A DNA stretch of 64,000 bases, from positions 94,435-158,434 of the forward strand of contig VZRG01001699.1 of NCBI GenBank assembly GCA_013397435.1, in the 5' to 3' direction. Below, piece by piece: positions 1-14,000 of the stretch (position 1 is the first letter of the stretch; each line of letters starts with the position of its first letter). Both the position numbers and the translations under genes were made by a program. The stretch comes from Erythrocercus mccallii (taxonomy: Eukaryota; Chordata; Aves; Passeriformes; Dicruridae). The notes below the pieces were generated by a model, which saw nothing but the letters and a program-made list of their open reading frames with translations, was not told the origin of the DNA and searched no databases.

Positions 1-1161
1 CACTGAGACTGGTCTCAGCTACTGTTTTGCATCAGGTGTCACAGTCTTAGAGTCCCTAGTCTAGTCACAGTTGACCTCCTGTCCACAAAATTAAAAACTT
101 CCAGCAAAGTGAAAACACAGCAAGAAATATATTCAAGACCCTACAAACTTTGAGAATGCTACTTCTGACTGACCCACAAATTCTTCCTTGTGCTACTCTC
201 AGTCCACTTATTGACTACAACACGTTCCTGGCACGGATCTGTGTCAGTTTGTGGGGTTGCATTAATATTTTTCCCACTGGTTAAAATGCCTACCAGATCA
301 GCCTATAATATTCACAGAGCTGTAAGGTTAAGAGGACTCAAAAGAAGCAGCTCAGTATCAAACAAAGCAGCCTCCTGAGAGGGCCAGAATGAGCCTGTAC
401 AAAGTCTCAAACACAATAACACTTTGATATTGCAGATCTAAGGGAAATGGGATATTTTTCAGATGCATAGAAAACATTTAAGAGAAGTAGCTGCCACCCA
501 TCAGAATCACAGAATATTCTGAGTTGGAAGGCACCACAAGGATCTTCAAATCCAGCTCTTAAGTGAATGGCCCATATGGGAAGCAAATGTACAACCTCGG
601 CATTATTTGCACCATACTCCAACCAATTGGGCTAGAAGTGAAGAACTGAAGATCACTTCATGTAAGTAATTTGCTTTCAAGGAAGGAACGGGCTAGAATA
701 TGACCAACAAACCTGAATTTGAGGCTGGTTATATTTTTAGATAGCAAACACCAGAGGTAGACTCCTACCGAGTCCCTTTGCAGCTGTGCTCCTGTCTCTT
801 AAAGGAGGACTAGAGTCTCTGTGATCTAACAGTCTATTTTATGCCGTTCCATATCTAGCATCTAAATACCACTCCTGTGCTTTCTCACCCTCTAGAAAGG
901 GCATGCTCTCAACACGCTGCTACAGTCAGTTCCCTCTTATCCTCAAAGATTATTAAAATCTGTGGAAAAGATTGCATTCAAGTCAATTCACTCACTGATT
1001 GATGAGAAATATGCACATTCATGTATTCTACCAGTTGTTAACTTGTACTCCTTCACCTTGCCAGCTCTGCTTGTAAACATTCCCTGATCCCTTGTCCAAC
1101 ATCAGAAGCTCAAGCTTGATGATACAGCCACTTTTTAAAGAGGGAGAAACGAACAAGTTAC
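1..1161 (-). other. STOX1: STOX1 intron downstream of the winged-helix exon
   Basis: This is the beginning of the intron after the STOX1 exon, running off the left edge of the window. The open frame continuing past the donor to a stop at 1028 has no family resemblance and is intron read-through. The only recognisable element is a CR1 fragment at 502-636. Confidence 0.6.
502..636 (-). mobile_element. CR1 LINE 3'-end fragment
   Basis: The stretch reads as the reverse complement of a CR1 3' end. It begins with the AATCACAGAATATTCTGAG tail-type motif, continues with GTTGGAAGGCACCACAAGGA, and ends with the CATTATTTGCACCATACTCC and AACCAATTGGGCT type block common in avian CR1. It is a truncated, diverged and dead copy inside a STOX1 intron. 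Confidence 0.85.
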
Positions 1162-1314
1162 CTGGATAATTTTTCACTAACTGCTCCATTAAAGTTTCCT
1201 GAGTGACCATCACATGGTCTGCGTTCATGTCTGATATTGTCCGGCATATCCCTTCTGCCAAAGGAACTGAGCGTGACTGCAAGAGATGATTCATGAGGGC
1301 AGGGGTCACATCAT
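1162..1314 (-). CDS. STOX1: STOX1 internal exon, start of winged-helix domain (partial gene)
   Basis: This exon encodes part of storkhead-box 1, a nuclear winged-helix DNA-binding protein related in fold to forkhead factors. The translation contains VPLAEGICRTISDMN and VTQETLMEQLVKNYPG, which match the first helices of the STOX winged helix as I remember it. It is bounded by an acceptor (ttttag, 1320-1315) and a donor (gtaact from 1161 down). The first two bases complete a codon, then Asp-Val follow, as in the human exon 2 junction. A methionine at 1293-1291 (MNHLLQ) aligns with a human internal Met and could be an alternative start. The rest of the domain and the large 3' exon lie off the left edge. 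Identity rests on motif recall plus its place beside CCAR1. Confidence 0.87.
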
Positions 1315-3371
1315 CTAAAAGAGAAGAAAATTATTTGAATGGAATAGTGTTTCATTTTTCCTATTAGCTGTGGAAAGATTTCCACTGAAAATTTCCCTTA
1401 TCCTCAGCTAATTTTCTTTGGCGAATTACTCGGAAATATTTCTGAGACAAAGGAGGTGGTGCTAACACTTGTCAAGAGCTTCTGTAATGAGGGAAACAGA
1501 AAGCTGCCTAAAGCACGTTAGTTTGTTCAGTATAAAATTCCAGCCAAAGCCATCATTTAGATTAATAAACAGGTAGGTGAGAGAGAAAATTATTTCTGAT
1601 GACTGCTGATTTTTTAGAAGACTGCTTACATGTTAAAACCATGCAGAACCTGTACTTTTCCAAGTAGCTAGTGGGAAAAAGGTCAACATCCAATGATTGA
1701 AGTACAAAATGTCTTCAAGTCAGTATACATGGAAAAAAACCCCAAGTAATAGGTTTTGTCTCTTATCTAGCACATAAAATTGAATAAAAATCGTAAAATG
1801 CCACTTTTAGAATGGGTTGTAGAACTAGAGATTATTTAGTGTACTGGGTAGAGAGCAAAAACTTATTACGACTGCATGCATTTTTTAAGCAACCTCACTA
1901 TCTGTCCTGGTAAGAGACAGAAACGTTCTTGTTCTGCATGACAAAAGCAGACGTTTGCAGGGGCCAAGAGCGTGGCCCATCTTCCCCAGTAACTCTACAA
2001 TCCCAGCCCAGAGGGCTGAAAAGGGTCTTAGTCCTTCACGTCAGCTCCCCCATCCATAAAGCATAGATAAGCTTCGACCTCTCCCCTTCCCAAGGTGGCA
2101 AATCCAGTAAGGACAAGCGCAGCAAGCACTTCTGATACGGTACCTGTGAATGATGTGGCTGAAATAAGTATTTTCCCTGAAGTTATTGATGATAAAGTAC
2201 AAAGCAGGGACTCACCTGAGGTCTGTGCACACAGCGAGACAATGACCGCATACACCTTCTCAGACAAAACAAAAAACCAAAAATCTCACCTTTCTTCTTT
2301 TTTTTAGACTATTGGTCTGTTCCCACACCCAGGCAGGGTTCTGTGCTCCCCTGTTTTGTGCTGCACAGAAAGCCCCTGGCTGTGCCCAGCTGCCAGGGCA
2401 GGCAGGAGGCAGCAGGGACTCCTGGTTTCTTCACAAGGCATAACCTGGTGTTAGACACTAACAGGATTTTTCCCGCAAGTTATAAGTGACAGATTAAGCT
2501 AAGTTCACGTTTAACTAAACCACAGTTGTCTATTGGATGACACTGTAACCCAATATTTATCCTCTAGGGAGAGAGCTACAACACAAACACTTCTCTGAGT
2601 AAATGAAATACACAACATTGCTTTGAAGAGCTTAAGTTGCTCTTGACCTTTGTTTTACAACTGCTGCTATATTCAACAAAAAGAACTCTGAAAAGAAAAT
2701 CCTGGCATACAGTTTCCTCTGTGGTGTTGCTAGGAAACTCCTTGCAGGTGCAGAAACCATTGCAAGCTTTCTTTTTCCATGGGAAAGGCCATCAGCATTC
2801 TGTAATGACTCTTGTGAATAGTTTGCTGTGGGCACAGCAGGCTGCTGCCAATTTCACCATTTGTTCCTGCAGAGCACCAGACTGCTACGGAGTAAAATAC
2901 CAAGAGTAATTAAAATCTGTTCATTACCTTTATAGTTATTATCTTGCTGTTATTGTCTGTATCTGTTCTGCAGCATTAAATCCAGTGCCGCCATTCAGGG
3001 AAATCTGTTTCATAATAATATTTAAAGCTCTAGGCAAAAGCTACCTTGGATACTGAAGAAATTTTGAAAAAATCTAAAATCATGTTTGAACACAAGTCTG
3101 AAATGTTGCAGAGTCAATAGTGTACACATGCTAACAACATAAATATTAGATAGCATTCTCTCATGATTTTGAAATAAAATCTGAAATTGTGAAAGCAAGA
3201 ATTAGATCATTGGCAACATTGATAAGTAATGTGGGGAAAGGCCCAGGCAGCACCCTACAAGGGTCTATCAAGTTCTTATTAAAAACTTTGTGGATTTACT
3301 TTGCATAGCTGGATAACTGTTCTTGCACTTCCAATAGTCTCCCAGATTTGTTGGAAATATTTAAAAGCTGG

Positions 3372-3428
3372 TAAGTCTTCTCCACGTGCAAATCTAAGGG
3401 ATTTAGATTTGCACATGGAGAAGACTTA
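3372..3428. repeat. 26-bp near-perfect inverted repeat (hairpin), 5-nt loop
   Basis: The left arm 3372-3397 and right arm 3403-3428 are reverse complements except for one position, with the 5-base spacer GGGAT between them. On the plus strand the odd pair is C-A. On the minus strand, the sense strand of STOX1, it becomes a G-U wobble, so the RNA would be fully paired. It stands alone in AT-rich sequence with no sign of a larger element. It could be a foldback from template switching, the tip of a dead inverted-repeat transposon, or an unusual hairpin RNA. Confidence 0.9.
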
Positions 3429-6400
3429 ACAATTTGTTCAAGCTGTGTCTCATAGGCCTGATGCAAGATCACCAGAACACCGTGCTCATTAAAACTCCTT
3501 AGTATCTGTCCTTTTACAGCTCAAACACCCCCTGCAGAATGCCTGCCCACTTCCCTACTCTCCATAAATCTGATGACAATCACCTTCCTGCTGTCTTCAC
3601 AGTCTTAGGAGGGCCTTGCTGACAGCTTTGTGCAGGGAACAGCAGTCAAGGAACTCAGCTTCTCCCTTGCTGGTTTAAATACAGCCTCCTTCCCTTCCAC
3701 ACTGCAGGTTTTGCAGAACCACGTTAACTGAAGCCAATCTCAGCAGCTGGCTAGGGCTCAGGTATTCTTATCCTCCAGTTTGCTTTACAGGTCTGCTCAC
3801 ACTCTGCTCATTACCTGGACACCCAAAACCCAAGAATACCCTTTTTGGAGCACTTATTGATCACAGTGAGGGAAGTCATCTGTAATATGAGCATTGGGTA
3901 ACAAAACTCAGCGCACAGAAAGCCTCTGAGGATTCGTGACTAGCACAAAGTGATTTTTGTTCCATCTCTGTAATGTGAGCATTATCATTTTTCACTGAGT
4001 TGTTTAACAGTTCCAGAGTTTTTGCTTCTTCAGGCTCTTCAGAATAATTACATACAAGACAAGTTTATCTGGGTGAAACCCAGGCTAATTCTGGGGAAAT
4101 GAACAGAGAGGACTTTATTACAACAGCACTCAATTTACTTCTTAAAAGATCAGGTAAACTGTTTACAGAACAATAAAAGGCTAGGACTAAATCCATTCCA
4201 GAAAAAAACTCCAAAACATCTGGTGGGCAGAGAAGACACAGCATGTGGAAACAGAAAATGGATATTTCTGTTTTGTAGTTGGGAGTATCTGTCATGGAGT
4301 TGGTTATACAAAAGATGCCACAGATCCTGTGCCTCTGCATGAAGGCCTTGGCTTGTTTGATGTAATTCACTTTTTGCAGAATTGTACCAGGAAGATCATA
4401 AGCAAGAGCAGTACTGCTACCAACTGCAAGGCTTCTGCTTTTCTATAGACTAGAGTGCATCATAATAACATTTTATAGCAAAAATCACTTGCTATAGTTA
4501 AAGAATACTAAGGAATAGAATGTTAATAAGAACATCATAGAAAGTTGGGAACTCTAGCAAAACCCTTTTTGAACATTAATGATTTTACCAGATGTGTTCT
4601 TATTAAAGAATAAAAATTCTATGTGAATTATAAAGGTAGTTAAGATAAACATTTTCAATTTTAAGTTCATAATAACAGAGAAGCTCTATTTTGGCACAAG
4701 TACTCTGTACTAATGCTGTACTAGGTCCTGTTTTCAGAAACATCCTTATACTGAAGCCAAGAGTAAATAGTTCAATTAAATGAAACTGTCAAATCTTGTA
4801 ATGTGTCTAATCTATTACTGAAACAAACAAAAGCTCTTAGGAACAGCAAACAATATCTGTTGCTTGATTATTTTGTGAAATATTTATTATATTTCTCTCT
4901 CAGAGAAACAATTAAGTGTCAGTTTAAGGTCACCAACACTTCTTCAGTTGACATCAAAGAAGTTACAAACACATGAAAATGTCAGATTTCTGCACCTATT
5001 GATTCCTGCCAGGACAGACACTCCCAAATCAGGACATTTAGGCAAAGAGTGCCCACCATTTGATCACAGTTTCTGGTTTTTACAGTCCCCAGCTTTCTAT
5101 GATTAACTTATCCTTACTGAGTTCTTACTAATTTTTTATTCCTTTAAAGTTTCAAAGGATGATGCCATGCAACTTGATAAGAAGTAAATGAAACCAACAA
5201 AAACCAACCACTTTTTCTGCCTTCCCAACAACACATAAAAGCCTATTCCCAAATGCAAGTTTTGTGAACTTTTGGGTAAGTGCTTTCTGAGGTTCCTACC
5301 CAAGAGCCATCAGAAAATGCTTACTCTAATCTTAGTGCTAGTGGCAGCCCCCAGCCATAATTTCTTTCACCAGCTATTAAAAAAACCCCACAAGCAGATA
5401 TGGTGAAAACAAGACAAGATTCAGGAAGAATAGGAAAAGCTCTCCTGCAACCTCTGCCCAAGTCCCCAGATAGGAAGAAGTCACACAGCAGACGCCAATA
5501 CATTCAGTGTGGTACAGTTTTCCTAAACTGAGCACAGTGGGTAAGGTTTTGCCATTGAAATGTGTTATCTCTGACCTTCAAAGAGATGAACCCCTTCAGC
5601 TCTTAGCAAGGCCACTGATGTGTCCACTTGGATGCTCCAAGAGCATCTCGGGGGCAGGTTTCAAGCTCCAGAGTACTGCCTGAACACACTGGCAAGAATG
5701 CAGCTCCAATTGCACTGTTCAAGAGAACACAGCCCAAGGTGTCCAGAGATCTGCATTTGACCCACAGCTGGCACAATAGCCAACAAGCAAAACTGCATAA
5801 GCACGTCCACCTTTGGGATATTCACTGCATAACAGGTAGAAAAAATCAGCTATTATTTTTCATACAATGTAGCATGATGATGGCTTTTAGTCAATTCAGG
5901 TATGTATTGAACATACAGAGCACAGCTGATAGCAAGGAAGTTCATCTTTAACCATTTCAGCATTTAGTGTCAGGTTTGGTGGTAAAAGACTGATTGATTC
6001 AAAATGTTCATTGCAAGAAGATAAAAAATAACACAAAATTAAACAGGCCCAAGCAAGTTACAAAACAACCATCATGGAGTCAAACAGAACAGGAATAAAC
6101 AAGCCACTGGCAATGTCTCTGACTCCTTTCACTGTCCTGAGGTGCTGCCATCAACTGCTACAGGAATTTGACACAAGCACAGCTTTTCCACTTGGCCTCA
6201 TCCAAAAAATCCCCTTTGTAACCGTGGCATTTCCCTGCTAAAACTGCTCTGCCTTTTCCTTGCTCCCAGCTATGCCCACTGTTCTGCAGTAAACCTCAGA
6301 AATTCAAATAGCTCTTTAATGTCCAAACCTTTGTTCTAAGCAGCAAGCAGTAATGAGGGTTGGCTAGGTACTTACCTCTAGAGTGAAAGATTGAGTATAC

Positions 6401-7869
6401 AAGCATTGGGACAAAGTAGTGCATTCCTGTGCCTATACAGCTAAAGGTCAGCTCCAACTGCTGCAATATTCCTGCTGCCTCCTTTGTCTGGAAGGGTGCT
6501 GTCACATAAAAGGCAGATATGAAAAGTATGCAATGTAATGCTTTTAAGTAAGATATACCTATGGTCGTGTTTCCCCTCCCTAGAATGAACCAAAATTCAC
6601 TTTGCACATTCCCTGGCTTCAGCTCACATATATTCCAGCACAGGGAAGTCACGTTCTAGACTTTGAGAGGAGCAGCACCCATAGAGCTGTTCAAAAGAGA
6701 GCACAGCTCCCTGCAGAAGTTTTCCAGCAAATCACAGATCAGGGAGGCAGAGCTCATGACAGCTCAGTCCCAGGCAACACCTGCCTCAATCCCACTCCAT
6801 GCAGCAGAAGCTGTCAGGGAGTTTGTGCAGTGATAGTTTCCCTTGGACTTCCCAGGCCCCTCTTGGAGTGAGGACAGGAGCCACCATCACACAATGCAGT
6901 GGAACCAAGCAGGCCTCAGATCTTGTTTTAGGGCAAATACCATTGCAGGGAGGTTTTTCATTCAGATGAGAACAAAACTTTAATGATATAGGGGCAGCTT
7001 CACACCTGCCTGGGAAGTCTGGGATGTTGATGGATGTGCACAGCCACTTTTCCTTCCACTCTCCCTAAATGGATATCCAAATTTAAGGATGTTCCCATTG
7101 CTAGAAAATAACTTTCTGCACCCTTTCATTAGGCTGGAATTTATGGTCCACAGGGAATAAACCCAAACCAGTTTAGAAATGAAAAGCAGCATCTTTACCA
7201 CCACAAGAGGTCTCAGAGGAGTTGTTTGGATGCTGTAGCTTAAACAGCACTAGTCTGAACTTGATGAGTTTAGTCTGCAGTTCCCAAACCCATCTCCATG
7301 GCTTTAGTGTTATAAAACACCCTTTCCATGTTTCAGTTCATCCAAATTTCAGCCAAAAGGATGTCACAGAAGGCCAACAGTGCAACCGAGCAACTCCACT
7401 GTATTACAGAAGACTCAGTAAATGTTTTTTCAAAAGCCAGTTTAGCAGAACCCTTACAGTGAAGATACTGGGTTGTTGAATCCTACCAGCCAAGGTGAAG
7501 GAAATTATAGAGATGTGCACGTGTCTGTGGAATGTTGAAAACCTAGAACAATTTCAGGGGGAAAAAATAAGTTATACAGTCTATGGAGCACCCAAGGAAT
7601 GGGGGCAAATTCATCAGAGGGACATGAGGATGGGCAGGCCTGGAACACCTGCCCTGGCAGGCAGAGCTGAGGGAATGGCTCTTATAGAACCTGAAGAAGA
7701 AATAGCTTTGGAGGACCTGACAGCAGCTCCCTGAAAAGATGGAGCCAGGCTTTGCACAACAGAGCGTGGTGGGACAATGAAACACAGCAGACACCGGCTG
7801 CAGCAGCAGAGGTTCAGATTTGCCCTGTGGAAAAACTTTTCACCTTTAAGGACAGCACAGCTGTGGAGC

Positions 7870-8005
7870 AGTGTGCCCGGAGAGCTTGTGCAGTCTCCAG
7901 CCCTGGGCAGTTCCCAGGCTGGGACTGAGTAAAGCCCAGAGCAACCCGGTCTGAGCCCAGAGCTGACCCTGCTCTGAGCAGGAGGTAGGATAGGAATGAA
8001 GAAGT
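7870..8005 (+). mobile_element. probable CR1 LINE fragment
   Basis: The block carries a CR1-like series: a GTGCAGTCTCCAGCCCTGGG segment, then AGAGCAACCCGGTCTGAG, then CCCTGCTCTGAGCAGGAGGT. These resemble the region just upstream of the CR1 3' tail in forward orientation. The terminal repeat itself is not evident, so the call is less certain than for the other CR1 copies. Confidence 0.55.
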
Positions 8006-11000
8006 GCAGCAGCCATCTGGTTCATCTGGAGCTGGCACCCGTACCTCCCGCAGCCACCCCCACCTCGACCACCCTGCTTTCTGTAACCCAATGCAAGGGC
8101 ACTTTTGGCCTCCAGGAGCTGTGGAGTTTTCTGGGGTAACACCAAACTAAAGAAACAAGGTTACTCTTTCCTCACACTGGTAATGAGGCCCTGCCAATCA
8201 GCATACCTGTGAGAAAACTATTGGTTTTCTCTTCAACTCGCAAATAAATAGCTCCTATATTCATAATTTTTTTTGCATAACTGAACTCCAGATGTACAGG
8301 ATCATTGTTAGGGCTGGTGCTCCCCAGTGTGTGTTAAAGCAAGAAGCTAGAAAAAGCTAAAAGTAGCCTTGAAATGAAGTCTCTGATTCTATCGAAGGCC
8401 ACAGCAGAAGCACTATGAATTAATGCAATTTATTTCATTAATTTCATGTCTATTCAAACTATTGTCTTTTCTGACTGAGACAGAAAAAAATAGGCCTGTT
8501 CAAATTGCCCTCATTCTAAAAGAGCATTAAAGCAGTTAAGATCTGCTTTTCATAATTCAAGGTACAGGAATTCAAAAGACTGAGGATATAGCACAGCCTA
8601 TTCTCTTAAAATTTTTTCTCACCCAAAAGACAGAAGCAATAGCTTTTGCTGCTGAAAGTTTTTAGCACTGAGAAATACACATTACCAAATTCTTTCCAAA
8701 TAATCTGCTTAGAGATTAAAAAAAAAGTAAATTTAATTGAATAGAGCTTATTATTAAAAAAATTATACACTTCTGTTCAGTGGTGCTTGCTAAACAGCAT
8801 GATTAGAAACTACTGCTGGGATAATGTGAAAAAAATTGCATGCACAAATGCTTTTACAGATAGAACCTTTCAAGTAATTCAGTCTGAGCAGAATCTGGTA
8901 AATGCATCAGGATTCTGAAGAACATCACAGGCCATTGCACCTTGCTGCTGTGAGTTCTATAAGTAGTTTGAGTATAGCATTTAGGGTTAGTGCAATACCT
9001 ATTCTACTGAGAAAGGGCTTTTATAATACAGGATTAACACCTCAGTAAGACTTTTATATGGAAATGCACTCAATCTGCAGGGGTATTATCTGAAGTCAGT
9101 GGTAAGGGCTAAATGCCAGCTAAAATTAGGTACTAAACATTATGAAATAATGTAAGATTTACACCATCATTACACAGATAGAATTAGATCAAAAGCAAAT
9201 AATAGCAAGGTAGATTAAAAGCTCCTTCAAAGAGCACAAGTGTTTCCTTCCCTTTTTCCTTCTTAAAAATCTATCAGCAGAATCACCACTGGAACAACTG
9301 TGATAACAGGTAAAACCCAATTACAACAGAATGTCCAAATTTAGTAAGTTCTGAATCAAGTACCTTACTGAAAATAACTTTAAAAGTAGTGTTTGACAAT
9401 AAAACAGTTCAAAACTCAAACTGTTCTTCAGGTTTGGCAGCCTATCCACAGCAGTGCAAAATCAGGCATCATTTTAAGTCATCCACTCTTTTCAAGCCTA
9501 ATAAAAATAAAAAGACACAGAATTATAAATAATCCTAACCAGTTCAATGCAAAGCATGACCACATGCTGTGAGTTACATTTCACAGAAGCCAGCACCATT
9601 GAAGTACAAAATTATTCTCCTTTGACTTGCAAACCTACATCCCTGTTTGTGGGGCAGGATGAAAGACACTGGAAGAAAGGGACTCCAAAAGAAAGGAATC
9701 CCATGAGGCACATCCTGGCCTCTGCCATCCTCATTAAGGTTGTGTGTTCCTGTGTGTAAGTGCAGTGCTTGACAAACAATATCCACTGCAGAGTCATGAC
9801 CTTGTGGGCCAAAGAGAAATCACAAGGCCGACTCACAACGCCACAGTTTCATCTGTGGCTTCAATAAACATGCAGCAGAGCTGTGCTGATACTGACATTC
9901 ATTGCTGTGAACAAATTGAAATTATTCAAATGCAAACAAATCTGTCCTAGAAGCTTGCCAGGTAGCTTGGGAACAGGAATTTGTCTCTCATTTTAAGCAA
10001 CGTCGAGAATTGCTAATAAGCAGGAAATGCTCCAATAGCCAGCTGTAGATGGACCCCAGGTGTACCAATGCCACTGTGGCGCTTCAAAACTGTTCCCAAA
10101 AGCTGGTACAAACATGCAGAGAAGCTGAGCGTGAGGACTTCCACAGCCAGGCAGGCAGTGCCTGCTGAGCTCACTAAACAAGCTACACCCGGGCGTCATC
10201 ACCCAGGAACTAATATAGTTTCCCAAAGCTCTGCCAGCTCTTTGAAAGGTTATTGCAGGCCACAAGTACAACAGAAGTTCTGCTCCTTCCTCCTTAAGCC
10301 GTTCCTGAACATTTTCAGAAGATTCAATTCTGTCCCTCTCCTACCACGAGGATTCTGTTTGAGTGTCAAAGCAGCTTCAGGGACTATCTGCCCATTTTTT
10401 AGCTGCTTCTCTTCTCCTTATGTTCTGTGGGAGAGTCACACAAAGAAAAGCGAGGAGCTAGACCTATCAGATTACTCTATAAATGCACAAACAAGAGCAC
10501 AAAACAATCCCTTGTCTGATCTCATTCCAGTTCATTCAATAGCTCCAGCAAAAACGTATAAAATCTGACACTTCACAGAAAAGTGTACTGTCCTTTCAAT
10601 GTCACTCTTCAATAGGATATTTCCCAAGAGATATAAATTTCCAGCCTGCAGCAAAGCCCTCACTGGGAAAGGTGACCAGCACATTATGTGTCCACGGAAA
10701 AGTCACAGTCTGCACTGCCATCCCAGCTTTAGCCTTACTGGAAAGGACTGCGCTTTCTTAGCTTTCCTCGCGCATAATTTGTAACTCTGCAACAGAGATG
10801 CTGAACCAACAGCAAATTCAGCCTCCGAAGCCTGAGCACAAATGTTTCATTTTGATATTTTCTCTTCTGCTCGATAGGAATGACAAAGGAGGAGTCGGGG
10901 CCGTTCAGGCACATGGAAAATGCTGCTATCACGAGAGAAGGCGGGCTGGGATGACAGAAACGAGCTGGTGACGAGCGAGGACAACAAGCAAGCTGCGACT

Positions 11001-14000
11001 GCGATGCATTCTCCTGGACTGTCACCCCAGTTTCTCTCTCCCAAGGCTCAGGAGGTCAGTGCGCTCAAATCGAGTATTTGTAATTGTGGGTAATCTCGGC
11101 TGAGTCCCCTGCTCCTGTCCCAGCAGCGGCCCTGCACGCATCCCCGCAGGCTGTGCAGGAAAGGTGGCAGGGAGCAGTTTGCCCCTGGTTCGGTGAACAA
11201 TGGACTGAACAACTCAGCTAAGCACGGCAGATGGTCCGCAGAGAGTTGTCGGCATTTCCGCAGTTTGCTCAGTTGTCACATCAAAAGATTTTAGCATTAG
11301 CCTCTGCTTCACCCTCTGAGGGAAATTTTAATTGCCGTGATTTCCCCCTTCTCTTCCCCTCCATCTCCCAAGGAGAATACAAAAGCTCCTACCCAGTCCT
11401 CAGTGTACCATGCACCCCATGAGATCCCCATCAGAAGGGACGAGAGAGACATTTCGGATTTTATCTGGGAGTAAACACGGCAGGACAGTTCGTGTTAGTT
11501 ACAAGATTTTGGGACTGAATATTCCTTTTATTTGACTAAACTTCCGGTGACCAGTATCAGTCAAGGTGTAGCCTGTTCTATAAAGTCAGGATGTGCAGCG
11601 CCCCAGTGTATTTCTCTAGAACAAACCTCATTTGAATTGCTGGGATAAAGAGCAACAACGATCTGTGGGACCACGGTGTTGTCTGATGACAAACAATAGC
11701 CAGGAAGGCTCCTTCAGATAAGCAGTGAGCAGGAGTTCTGCGTGCCGAGGGCTTTAAACCCAGCATGCAACAGAGTCTGGAGAATTCTTCATTAAAATGC
11801 GACTTGGCAAAATCAACGCTGCGGTGCCGAGTGCCCCTTCTCATCTATTCCCCAGCAAAAAAATTAGTTGTGGATTTAAAAGGAAAAACCTCAAAAGCAT
11901 TAGCTCATTATTCTCATGAGTCCAAAAACTCATTCCCAACACTTTTCATGTACCACAGCCAAGGATAAAGATACTGCAGGCTAAGTGATTCCCATCTCTG
12001 ACACCTGGTACAGCCAGGCATTTGTACAACTTCACCAAATGCTGCTGGAATTTGCATAGATACATAGATACATGCTATTGCTACATGTGCAAGAAATGTT
12101 TCCTAAGAACCACATTCCCTGGTTCCCACCATCCCAGCCTTTAGTCAGGATACATGAAAAACCCAAGTGGCTTGAATTTCTCATTGTTGCAGACAGTTAC
12201 ATGACAGCAGATAAAAAATGCAGTCACATCTCTCTATGTAAAATATAGACAGCAAATCTGATACCAATAGCTTCATTTTTAAATATTGTCATTTCTTAAA
12301 AAATAAAAAACATCCAAAACTCAAGAAAAACATTGTCCTTTGCATTTTAGTTGTGTAACTTGCTACTTGCTTTTCTAGAGCAAAATATATATAAGAAATG
12401 AGAGAAAAGTAATGCAGAGCAGAAAATGGCCATTATGACAACTTTTGGAAGAGAAGCTATAGAACATATAATTTAAAATCAGAAAATTACCTAGAGACAC
12501 TCAAGTAGAATTTTTTTTTTTCAGTTAAGCTTTCAGGAATTCAAGTAAAATCATGAAAAGGTCACTTTGACATTAATTGTCTGACAAAGTGAAATTCACA
12601 AAGACAAGTGAGAGAATTCTAACTTGTAAGAACCCCCTTTGGCTGTTACTGCAGCAAGAGGCAGGACAAAAAGGGAAATAATCTAATTAATTTACCAAAG
12701 TAACTTACGTTTTTATTCAGCTAGCTATCCTATGCATCAGAAAAGAGGTTACTGGGAAGCAAGGAGGTAAAAACCAATGGAGTCAAGTTCTCTAAATCAT
12801 TCCCAGGAGACCAGCAATAACATACATTTTTTTCATCAGTGATATAAAACTTAACGATAGTAAAATATCGCCATTCCCAACGTACCCATAGATGTTACTG
12901 CTTTTTAGGTGGAGACCAGTAAACCACTCTTGTTCCTTATAAAACCTCTCCTGGATTGAGTTAAGCAGTCAGCAGGTTAATTTGTGATTAGGGAAGATTA
13001 ACTCCAGCTGGAGTTACCAGATGTTATCAGTTCGGTAAAGTTATCAGAGTGCCCAAGAAATGACTGATGAAGAGAGAAATTTTCTAGTGAGAAAATGAGG
13101 CTTCATGAGGGAGTGGCTATTCTATACAAATTATTGGGAAAGAAGGGGAAATACGAAAAAGGAATTATGTGATTTAAGCTAAAACAATATTAAGAAAAGA
13201 ATAGAGATTGAGCTGGCCAAGGATAGCACAGATAGACATCAGATATTTTCCTGTTAAAAGTTTTGAAACATATAAATAAGAATTCCTCAGGTCTTCCAAA
13301 AGTTAGCAATTTCTTCTGCTTTGAGAAAAAGTGCAGTTATGAATTCTTTCTTGAAAAATTGCTAGTTAGCTTCGACAAAAAGCTTTTGCGATCTGATGTC
13401 CAGTCCTGCTTGAAATGAGGTAAAATGCACTTCTAGATATAATTGAATTAAGATACGTGAATGAGTATTAATTAAGGATATGAATTAAGATATAAATCAT
13501 CCCTAGGCAGAGAGGATTGCAGAGCTGCAGTCAGGGAAAAGTAAAAATAAACATCTCCAATTGACAGCTATGAAAATCCCTACTAACCTTTGGAAATCCA
13601 ACTGAAAAGAGATTTGTTTGCACCTCACCAAGTACCTAGCAGTTACTAGGGAGCTGAACAGCTGAATGTCTCCACTGCAGCATCTTCTGGTTTTGTTTAC
13701 AGCATTCCTGGTTGGAATGTTAATGCTTCCTGTCCTTTAGTCTTGGGAAAGTTAAAACACAAAGCGCTTCACATCAAAACGTTAAAGCTGGTATCTGAGT
13801 TGCCACAAAGCAAGAACTGCACTGCTCAGGTATCGCTTACCTGCATTAGGCTCGATAATTAGACCGTGGTACTCCTGTAGTACCTTCCACAGAGAGCAAT
13901 CCTCATTAACCATGCCCAAAGCACACAGAAAATTGCAAGAGCCACAGAGGTCCTGTGCTATGGTGTCCCTCTGCTAAAGGTCGGTCAGACAAGAGCAGCC

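Noticed and set aside
4065..4420. Minus-strand open frame with a coding-like look and a following AATAAA
   Set aside because: I could not match it to any protein family and saw no acceptor or partner exon; a diverged retrocopy is possible but unsupported.
10068..10568. 166-codon plus-strand open frame
   Set aside because: No family resemblance and no neighbouring exons; not distinguishable from a chance frame.
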